A stretch of DNA of 20,359 nucleotides from CAZJNX01 sp964547415. Its GTDB lineage: Bacteria; Pseudomonadota; Alphaproteobacteria; Rhizobiales; Amorphaceae. The stretch spans positions 1-20,359 of the forward strand of contig CAZJNX010000077.1 of assembly GCA_964547415.1 (NCBI GenBank). The letters are read 5' to 3'. The notes beneath the pieces are model-generated. The model had not been told where the DNA came from. It did not search any database and worked only from the letters and a program-made list of their open reading frames with translations. Positions 15,185-20,359 of the stretch are shown here, piece after piece (the stretch's first letter is position 1; each line of letters opens with the position of its first letter). The position numbers and the translations under genes are program-made.

Positions 15185-15562
15185 GTGAAGCGGATCCTCG
15201 AAGTCGTCATCATTCTGCCGTTGGCGATCATTCTCATTTTCCTCGCCGTGGCGAACCGCACGCCGGTCTCCCTCTCGATCAACCCGTTCGACCCCACGGA
15301 CCCGAACTTCCTCGTGACGGTTCCCCTCTTCTGGGTGATCTTCGCCGCGCTCGCGTTCGGCGTCGTGCTCGGCGGGCTCGCCGTCTGGCTGCGGCAGTCC
15401 CGCTTCCGCAAGGCTGCCCGGAAGCACCGGCGCGAGGCCGAGCGGCTGCGTCAGGAGGTGGCCCGTTCGCGCACGCCGGTCCCGCCCCAGCCGGTCGGTC
15501 CGGCCCTGCCGCCCCCATCGAGCGCGACGAGCGGACGCCCGCAGCTGGCGGCCCGCGCCTGA
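15185..15562 (+). CDS. LapA (DUF1049) domain-containing membrane protein
   Basis: The 125-residue protein has the LapA/DUF1049 layout: a first membrane helix (about residues 4-22, VVIILPLAIILIFLAVANR), a short periplasmic strand region (TPVSLSINPFDPT), a second helix (about 42-68, PLFWVIFAALAFGVVLGGL) and a basic cytoplasmic tail with a short coiled coil (RKAARKHRREAERLRQEVAR), then Pro-rich sequence. In E. coli LapA works with LapB in control of lipopolysaccharide synthesis through LpxC turnover; a single LapA-domain protein in alphaproteobacteria need not do the same. The start is a GTG with a well-placed GGAGG and a TATAAT promoter. In related genomes this gene usually follows ihfB on the same strand; here it is on the opposite strand and converges on ihfB across about 600 bases. 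Confidence 0.88.
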   Translation: MKRILEVVIILPLAIILIFLAVANRTPVSLSINPFDPTDPNFLVTVPLFWVIFAALAFGVVLGGLAVWLRQSRFRKAARKHRREAERLRQEVARSRTPVPPQPVGPALPPPSSATSGRPQLAARA

Positions 15563-15954
15563 CCCCAACGCCCGCCGCGCGCGGCGCACCATTGCAGGCG
15601 CCGTGCGGGGCTTCCTGCACCACCCGCCCGGACGCGCCCCGCGCCACCCGGCGGACCGCCCCTCGGCCGCGCCCGGATCGTCGAGGGTCGGAGCGCACCC
15701 ATGGCCGCCCCGCCCCTGCGGTCGCGCGGCGACACTGCGGCACCTTTCGGGACGAGCCTGACTTCCTGCGCCCGTCAGATCCTCTCGGCGAGCCGGTAGG
15801 ACTCCATGGACCGGGCCCGGCCCTTCCTGCCGCCGGCGGGCGATGGCGCGAGGCGGAGCCCGCGTGTCGGACCTTTGGGCGGGCGGCGGGCCGCAGAAAA
15901 ACCCGCCGCCGCTCGCCAGGCAGCGCCAACGGTGTCGGCGGGGCGGGGAGCGGG
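15563..15954. other. Gene-free spacer between lapA and the short repeat array
   Basis: No protein or RNA gene is seen. A loop-free inverted repeat, CGCCGCGCGCGGCG (15573-15586), lies 10 bases after the lapA stop. It could slow RNA polymerase but has no T-tract, so I do not call it a terminator. The rest is GC-rich with mixed open frames of no recognisable family. Confidence 0.5.
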
Positions 15955-16101
15955 CGCGCCGAGGCGGTGGCGCGCACGATAAAGGACGCGCCGAAGCGGT
16001 GGCGCGAATGGTGAAGGGCGCGCCGAGGCGCTGGCGCGAACGGTCAAGGCGCGCCGAAGGTGGCGCGGACCATGAAGGCGCGCCGAAGGCGGCGCTCCCG
16101 G
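15955..16101. repeat. Short tandem repeat array, five units of 29-32 bp
   Basis: Five units start with CGCGCCGA at 15955, 15987, 16019, 16050 and 16079, giving steps of 32, 32, 31 and 29 bases. The fuller units read CGCGCCGA, then (A/G)GCGGTGGCGCGAA and a GGT(G/C)AAGG-like end; the last unit is shorter and diverged. Units abut each other with no unique spacers. The unit lengths differ and are not multiples of three, so the array is not coding. It ends about 60 bases from the 3' end of ihfB, in the convergent lapA/ihfB spacer. Confidence 0.85.
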
Positions 16102-16162
16102 CGCCGTTCTGGTCAGCCAGGGGGTGGAACGGACGCGCGCGGGACCCGCGCCGCCGGCGGAC

Positions 16163-16462
16163 CTAGCCGTCGGAGCCCGCGTAGCCGTTGTTGAGACGCT
16201 CGCGCAGCTCCTTGCCGGTCTTGAAGAAGGGGACCGCCTTTTCGGCGACGAAGACGGCCTCGCCCGTGCGCGGGTTGCGGCCCATGCGGGACGGGCGCAC
16301 GCGCACGGAGAAGGCCCCGAAGCCGCGAAGCTCCACCCGGTCGCCCCGCTCGAGGGCCGAGCAGATCTCGTCGAGGATGGTGTTCACGACGGTCTCGACG
16401 TCGCGCTGGTAAAGGTGCGGGTTCTTTTCCGCGAGGCGCTGCACGAGCTCGGACTTGATCAT
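16163..16462 (-). CDS. ihfB: Integration host factor subunit beta
   Basis: IHF-beta (HimD) pairs with IhfA to bend DNA in replication, recombination and transcription. The 99-residue product is the usual length and begins MIKSELVQRLAEKNPHL, continues with VETVVNTILDEICSALERGDRVELRGFGAFSV, and carries the DNA-intercalating arm RMGRNPRTGEAV with its proline, then KAVPFFKTGKELRERLN. The ATG at 16462 overlaps the sppA stop in ATGA, so translation is probably coupled to sppA; GGGGGAGG also lies about ten bases upstream. It is the last gene of the minus-strand run trpA-accD-folC-sppA-ihfB. A longer in-frame start upstream lies inside sppA and is not needed. Confidence 0.96.
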   Translation of the reverse strand: MIKSELVQRLAEKNPHLYQRDVETVVNTILDEICSALERGDRVELRGFGAFSVRVRPSRMGRNPRTGEAVFVAEKAVPFFKTGKELRERLNNGYAGSDG

Positions 16463-17439
16463 TCGAACCGTGCCTCCCCCATGCCCTTCGTCCCTGGTAC
16501 GGGACCGTGCCAAACGGAGATGAGACCGTCAAGGAAAGCCGCTTCGCCGGCCGGACCGGAGAGCGCCTCCACGGCGCGGACCGCGATCCGGTCGGCGAGC
16601 GCGAACAGGAAGCCGCCCTCGTCCGGCCGCCGCGGGCGCCAGGTCCGCACCGGCAGGTCCTCCGCCACGCCCCGCTCCGTCTCCAGCCAGTCGATCGCCG
16701 CGTCCTCGCCGCCGAGGGCGTCCACGAGGCGTGCCTCGAGGGCCTGGTGGCCCGTCATGATGCGCCCGTCGGCGAGCGGGCGCACCTCGGCGGGGGTCAG
16801 CGGCCGCCGCTCCGCCACGAGCCCGACGAACCACTCGAAGCTGTCGGCGACGACGCCGCGCAGCATCTCCACCGCGTCCTCGCCGACGGGCGCGAACGGG
16901 TTGGGCTCGGCCTTGAGAGGCCCGGTCGCTACCTTGTCCACCTCGATCCCGAGGTTGGACAGGAGGTCGTCCACCTGTCCGTACTGGACGAGGACGCCGA
17001 TGGAGCCGGTGATGGAGGTGCGCCAGGAGACGATGTGGTCGCTCGACAGGGCGGCCATGTAGGCCGCGGACGTGCCGATGGTGTCGATGTGGGCGACGAG
17101 CGGCTTCTTCTCGCCGAGTTCCCGCAGCGCCTCGTAGAGGGATTCGCCGCCGACGGTGGACCCGCCCGGGCTGTTGATGGCGAGGAGAACGCCCTTCACC
17201 CCGTCCTCCTCGCCGATCCGCTCGATCATGCGGATCAGCGGCCGGTCGCTGGTGATCGCCCCGGAGACCTCGATGCGGGCGATCTGCTCCCCGCGGCGGG
17301 TGAGGGCGGTGTCGTCCGTCAGGACGGCGGCGGAGACGGCCGCGACCGCGACGATGGCGACGATGGCGAGGAAGCGCCAGAAGAAGACCGAGCGCTTCAG
17401 GCGCCGCCGGTCCATCATGCGGTCGGTCTCGGAAGCCAA
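16459..17439 (-). CDS. sppA: Signal peptide peptidase SppA (short form)
   Basis: SppA is a membrane-anchored serine/lysine protease that degrades leftover signal peptides. The 326-residue short form has a basic N-terminus (DRRRLKRS), one membrane anchor (about residues 18-40, VFFWRFLAIVAIVAVAAVSA) and a ClpP-like fold: GVLLAINSPGGSTVGGES, then GTSAAYMAAL with S124 as nucleophile and TGPLKAEPNPF with K176 as base. The spacing of 52 between them equals that of S147 and K199 in Bacillus subtilis SppA. ITGSIGVLVQYG and the LADGRIMTGHQAL segment are typical. I chose a TTG start at 17439, because GGAGG lies five bases before it and the family has a few residues before DRRRLKR; the ATGs at 17418 and 17415 have no good ribosome site. 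The stop overlaps the ihfB start by four bases. Confidence 0.92.
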   Translation of the reverse strand: MASETDRMMDRRRLKRSVFFWRFLAIVAIVAVAAVSAAVLTDDTALTRRGEQIARIEVSGAITSDRPLIRMIERIGEEDGVKGVLLAINSPGGSTVGGESLYEALRELGEKKPLVAHIDTIGTSAAYMAALSSDHIVSWRTSITGSIGVLVQYGQVDDLLSNLGIEVDKVATGPLKAEPNPFAPVGEDAVEMLRGVVADSFEWFVGLVAERRPLTPAEVRPLADGRIMTGHQALEARLVDALGGEDAAIDWLETERGVAEDLPVRTWRPRRPDEGGFLFALADRIAVRAVEALSGPAGEAAFLDGLISVWHGPVPGTKGMGEARFE

Positions 17440-17444
17440 GGGGT

Positions 17445-17449
17445 CCTCC
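17445..17449 (-). promoter_or_regulatory. Ribosome binding site supporting the sppA TTG start
   Basis: On the minus strand GGAGG is followed by ACCCC and then TTG at 17439. The later ATG codons at 17418 and 17415 are 26 and 29 bases away, too far for this site. Confidence 0.65.
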
Positions 17450-17477
17450 CGGGTTGGGACCGAACGGGGCCGCGGCG

Positions 17478-18797
17478 TCAGCGCGGCGGCGTGCCGTTCC
17501 GGTCGAGCACATGGCCTGCGAGATAGAGCGAGCCGCACACGAGGACACGGGGGCTCGGCTCGAACCGCCAGCCCTCCTTGAGGAGCGCGAGCGCCGTCGG
17601 GACGGATGCCACCGGTTCGGCGGACAGGCCCGCCCCTTCGGCGAGACGGGCGAGCTCGGCGGGCGGGATCGTTGCTTCGTGGTCGGGCACGGGCACGGTG
17701 AAGACGTGGCGGGCCATGCCGGCGAAGGCGCGGAAGAAGCCGGACGGGTCCTTGGTGGAGAGCATGCCGGCGACCAGGAACAGCGGGCGCTGCACGCGGT
17801 CCTCGAGGTCGGCGAGGAAGGTGGCGATCACCTCGCCCGCGTCCGGGTTGTGCCCGCCGTCGACCCAGACCTCCGCCCCCGGCGGCGCCTCCTCGAGGAG
17901 GCGGCCGCGGGGCAGGCGATGGAGCCGGGCCGGCCAGTCGGCCGCGCCGAGGCCCGCCTCCACCGCCGCCGTGCCGGGCAGCATGCCCGCCGCGCGCAAG
18001 GTGGCGATGGCGACGCCCGCGTTCACGAACTGGTGACGGCCCGGCAGGCGTGGTGCCGGCAGGTCCATGAGGCCCTCGCCGTCCTGGAAGACGAGGCGGC
18101 CGTGCTCCTCCAGCACCGTCCAGTCCTGCCCCCCGAGGTGGAGGGGCGCGCGGCGACGCGCGGCGGTGCGGGAGATGACGTCGGCCGCCTCGTCCTTCTG
18201 GGGGGCGGAGACGATCGGCACGCCGTCCTTGATGATGCCGGCCTTCTCGCCGGCGATGGCGGCGAGGGTGTCGCCCAGGAAGCGCTGGTGGTCGAAGCCG
18301 AGGGTGGTGATGGCGGTGGCGGCCGGCCGGTCCACCACGTTGGTGGCGTCGAGCCGCCCGCCGAGGCCGGTCTCGAGGAGGACGACGTCCGCCGGGTTCT
18401 CCGAGAACAGGAGGAAGGCGGCCGCCGTCGTGATCTCGAAGAAGGTGATGGGCGCGCCGTCGTTCGCCTTCTCCGCCCTCAGGAGGGCGTCGGCGAGCCG
18501 ATCGTCGTCGACGAGGACGCCGCCGCCGGGGGCGGCGAGGCGGATGCGCTCGTTGAAGTGGACGAGGTGGGGCGAGGTGTAGACGTGGGCCGTGTGGCCC
18601 GCCGCCTCCAGGATCGCCCGCATGAAGGCGATGGCCGAGCCCTTGCCGTTGGTGCCGGCCACGTGGACGACGGGCGGCAGCCGCCGCTCCGGGTGGTCGA
18701 GGCGGGCGAGGAGCCGCTCCACCCGCTCCAGCGACAGGTCGATGACCTTGGGGTGGAGGCCGAGGAGCCGCTCGAGAATGGGGCTCGAATGATCCAT
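17478..18797 (-). CDS. folC: Bifunctional folylpolyglutamate synthase / dihydrofolate synthase
   Basis: FolC adds glutamate to dihydropteroate and then to tetrahydrofolates, using ATP, in the cytosol. The 439-residue product has the Mur-ligase-like layout: VVHVAGTNGKGS (P-loop, residues 43-54), HVYTSPHLVHFNERI, FFEITTAAAFLLF, LLETGLGGRLDATNVV, GFDHQRFLGDTLAAIAGEKAGIIK, LPGRHQFVNAGVAIATL and, in the C-terminal domain, VWVDGGHNPDAG and the closing VLVCGSLYLAGHVL. The ATG at 18797 (MDHSSPILERLL) is 13 bases after the accD stop, and a weak GAGAAAG lies upstream, so translation likely follows from accD. Next to accD is the usual place of folC in this group. sppA follows after 38 bases, which is less usual. 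Confidence 0.95.
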   Translation of the reverse strand: MDHSSPILERLLGLHPKVIDLSLERVERLLARLDHPERRLPPVVHVAGTNGKGSAIAFMRAILEAAGHTAHVYTSPHLVHFNERIRLAAPGGGVLVDDDRLADALLRAEKANDGAPITFFEITTAAAFLLFSENPADVVLLETGLGGRLDATNVVDRPAATAITTLGFDHQRFLGDTLAAIAGEKAGIIKDGVPIVSAPQKDEAADVISRTAARRRAPLHLGGQDWTVLEEHGRLVFQDGEGLMDLPAPRLPGRHQFVNAGVAIATLRAAGMLPGTAAVEAGLGAADWPARLHRLPRGRLLEEAPPGAEVWVDGGHNPDAGEVIATFLADLEDRVQRPLFLVAGMLSTKDPSGFFRAFAGMARHVFTVPVPDHEATIPPAELARLAEGAGLSAEPVASVPTALALLKEGWRFEPSPRVLVCGSLYLAGHVLDRNGTPPR

Positions 18798-18810
18798 CGC
18801 GGGCGCTTTC

Positions 18811-19872
18811 TCAGGTGGCCGGGAGCGCGGGCGGCAGCGGGCGCCGTGCGGGCGTCGCCCTCCCGGCGGCGGGCGCTTGCGTCCGGGCGAAGGCGGGTTC
18901 CCACTCGCGCTCCCGGTCCTCGGGGGAGGACGCGGCGCCGTCCGCACCGGGGGAGGAGGGAGCCCCGCCCTCGCCGCCGGCGGCCGGGGCCTCGCCCGCT
19001 GTGCCGCCGCCGGAGGCCGGATGGTCCCGGTTGAGGAGGGTGGCGAGGAGCCGCGACAGGGTGCTGCGGATCTCGTGGCGGTGGACGACGGCATCCACCA
19101 TCCCGTGCTCGAGGAGGTACTCGGCGCGCTGGAAGCCGGGCGGGAGCTTCTCGCGGATCGTCTGCTCGATCACCCGGGGGCCGGCGAAGCCGATGAGCGC
19201 CCGGGGCTCGGCGAGGTTCAGGTCCCCGAGCATGGCGAAGGAGGCGGTGACGCCGCCGGTGGTCGGGTCGGTGAGCACGGAGATGAACGGCACGCCGGCG
19301 TCATCGAGGCGGGTGACGGCGGCGGTGGTCCGCGGCATCTGCATGAGGGAGAGGATCCCCTCCTGCATGCGCGCCCCGCCCGAGGCGGCAAAGAGGACGT
19401 AGGGCAGGCCCTTCTCCCGCGCCCGGTCGGCGCCGGCCACGATCGCCTCGCCCGCCGCCATGCCGAGGGAGCCGCCCATGAAGTCGAAGTCCTGGAAGGC
19501 GACGACGGCGCCGACCCCCTCGATCGCCCCCTCGATCACCACCACCGCGTCCTCCCGCCCGGTGCGGGCGCGGGCGTCCTTCAGGCGGTCGGTGTAGCGC
19601 TTCTCGTCGCGGAATTTCAGCGGGTCGGCGGGGACCGCCGGGAGCGGGATCTCCTCCTGCCCGTCGGCGTCGAGGGTCGCGGCGATGCGGTCCTTCAGCG
19701 GCATGCGCATGTGGTAGCCCGAGCCCGGCACCACCCAGCCGTTCGCCTCGAGGTCCCGGTGGAAGACCATCTCCCCCGTCTCGGGGCACTTGATCCACAG
19801 GTTCTCCGGCACCTCGCGCTTCGACAGCAGCGAGGAGAAGCGGGGGCGGACGAGGGAGTTGATCCAGTTCAT
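18811..19872 (-). CDS. accD: Acetyl-CoA carboxylase carboxyltransferase subunit beta
   Basis: AccD and AccA form the carboxyltransferase that makes malonyl-CoA, the first step of fatty acid synthesis. The crotonase-fold core is complete: DPLKFRDEKRYTDRL, FDFMGGSLGMAAGEAI, ASGGARMQEGILSLMQM, TDPTTGGVTASFAMLGD and IGFAGPRVIEQTIREKLPPGFQRAEYLLEHGMVD. The N-terminal zinc ribbon has only C29 of the four cysteines of E. coli AccD (T32, V48 and S51 stand at the others); from memory the loss is general in Rhizobiales. The product is 353 residues because of a 70-residue Ala/Gly/Pro/Ser-rich tail from about residue 284, longer than usual. The ATG at 19872 gives the expected MNWINSLVRPRF. It follows trpA by 34 bases and precedes folC by 13, a classic alphaproteobacterial order. 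Confidence 0.96.
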   Translation of the reverse strand: MNWINSLVRPRFSSLLSKREVPENLWIKCPETGEMVFHRDLEANGWVVPGSGYHMRMPLKDRIAATLDADGQEEIPLPAVPADPLKFRDEKRYTDRLKDARARTGREDAVVVIEGAIEGVGAVVAFQDFDFMGGSLGMAAGEAIVAGADRAREKGLPYVLFAASGGARMQEGILSLMQMPRTTAAVTRLDDAGVPFISVLTDPTTGGVTASFAMLGDLNLAEPRALIGFAGPRVIEQTIREKLPPGFQRAEYLLEHGMVDAVVHRHEIRSTLSRLLATLLNRDHPASGGGTAGEAPAAGGEGGAPSSPGADGAASSPEDREREWEPAFARTQAPAAGRATPARRPLPPALPAT

Positions 19873-19906
19873 CGGCTCGGCGTCCCGGGCTCGGGGTCTT
19901 GCGGTG

Positions 19907-20359
19907 TCAGGCGCTCATGGGGGCGGCCTTCGCCGCGGAAAGGCCGGCGGCGAGGTCGCCGACGAGGTCGGTGACGGCCTTGACCGTCGCGGCCGGGTCG
20001 GAGACGGCGCCGTCCGCGGCAAGGCTCGTGCGCACCGCCTCCACGATGGCCGAGCCCACGACGACCGCGTCGGCGAAGCGGCCGATCTCGGCCGCCTGCT
20101 CGCCGCCGCGCACGCCGAAGCCGACGGCGATCGGCAGGTCCGTGTGGGCCCTGAGGCGCGACAGGGCCGCCTCCACCACGCGGGGGTCGGGCTTGCGCGT
20201 GCCCGTGATCCCCATGACGGAGACGTAGTAGAGAAAGCCCGCGGTGTTGGCGAGCACGGCCGGAAGGCGCCTGTCGTCCGTCGTCGGGGTGGCGAGGCGG
20301 ATGAAGTCGAGCCCCGCGTCCCGCGCGGGAAGGCACAGCTCCGCGTCCTCCTCGGGCGG
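19907..20359 (-). CDS. trpA: Tryptophan synthase alpha chain (C-terminal part, cut by window edge)
   Basis: The last 150 residues of TrpA are present; the start and the catalytic Glu/Asp lie beyond the right edge. TrpA splits indole-glycerol phosphate and passes indole to TrpB. The visible part begins PPEEDAELCLPARDAGLDF and continues with IRLATPTTDDRRLPAVLANT, GFLYYVSVMGITGTRKPD, the phosphate-binding PIAVGFGVRGGEQAAEIG and DAVVVGSAIVEAV. The frame is open to the last base of the window, so nothing suggests a broken gene. trpB is expected further right. accD begins 34 bases downstream, so the two are probably in one transcript. Confidence 0.95.
   Translation of the reverse strand, partial: PPEEDAELCLPARDAGLDFIRLATPTTDDRRLPAVLANTAGFLYYVSVMGITGTRKPDPRVVEAALSRLRAHTDLPIAVGFGVRGGEQAAEIGRFADAVVVGSAIVEAVRTSLAADGAVSDPAATVKAVTDLVGDLAAGLSAAKAAPMSA

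Noticed and set aside
15573..15586. Rho-independent terminator after lapA
   Set aside because: The inverted repeat has no loop and no T-tract follows on either strand, so it is only noted as symmetry.
15955..16101. CRISPR array
   Set aside because: The units directly abut, vary in length from 29 to 32 bases and have no unique spacers; no cas gene is present.
17454..19034. Plus-strand frame of 526 codons antisense to folC and the accD tail
   Set aside because: folC and accD carry full catalytic motifs on the other strand; the antisense translation is rich in Val/Glu/Gly/Arg in the pattern typical of antisense frames.

Overview
The window is a stretch of a very GC-rich alphaproteobacterial chromosome. 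The protein families point to Hyphomicrobiales (Rhizobiales): a DUF6101 protein, DUF4170, a DUF374 acyltransferase, an AccD without its zinc cysteines, an RluB with a long Arg/Gly-rich tail, and a peptidyl-prolyl isomerase fused to RTX repeats. The genus cannot be set from the sequence alone. I see no tRNA, rRNA, CRISPR array, insertion sequence or phage gene. Most of the window is core metabolism and envelope maintenance.

Layout. (1) 1-1108 holds no gene I can support. (2) 1109-6521, all on the minus strand, transcribed from right to left: pmbA (tldE), cysQ, a DUF4170 gene, a DUF374 acyltransferase and waaA (Kdo transferase). This is a known alphaproteobacterial envelope cluster, but an 867-base gene-free block with a 177-bp tandem duplication splits the acyltransferase from waaA, and the lpxK gene often found after waaA is not seen. 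(3) 6860-8727, plus strand: a DUF6101 gene and a secreted-looking cyclophilin/RTX fusion. (4) 8748-9686, minus strand: ubiA (ubiquinone), divergent from purD (purines) at 9878-11152, which is followed by a haloacetate/fluoroacetate dehalogenase-type hydrolase. (5) tadA (minus) and rluB (plus), both RNA modification genes, start only 18 bases apart. (6) 14534-15184 is gene-free up to a TATAAT promoter in front of a small LapA-domain membrane protein (plus). (7) 15563-16162 is gene-free and carries five short tandem repeats. (8) 16163-20359, minus strand, a compact run: trpA (cut by the window edge), accD, folC, sppA, ihfB, with gaps of 34, 13 and 38 bases and finally a 4-base ATGA overlap.

How the parts fit. 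The left block serves lipid A/Kdo assembly and small-molecule housekeeping. The right block combines tryptophan synthesis, fatty acid initiation, folate polyglutamylation, a signal-peptide peptidase and a nucleoid protein. The familiar order sppA-ihfB-lapA-trpF-trpB-trpA-accD-folC is rearranged here: sppA-ihfB lie after folC, and lapA sits on the opposite strand.

No clearly new defence or metabolic system is visible. The unusual material is the gene-free GC-rich blocks at synteny breaks, three separate tandem duplications or arrays, and the RTX-cyclophilin gene placed between DUF6101 and ubiA. All functional calls are by recognising motifs and family sequence, not by database search.
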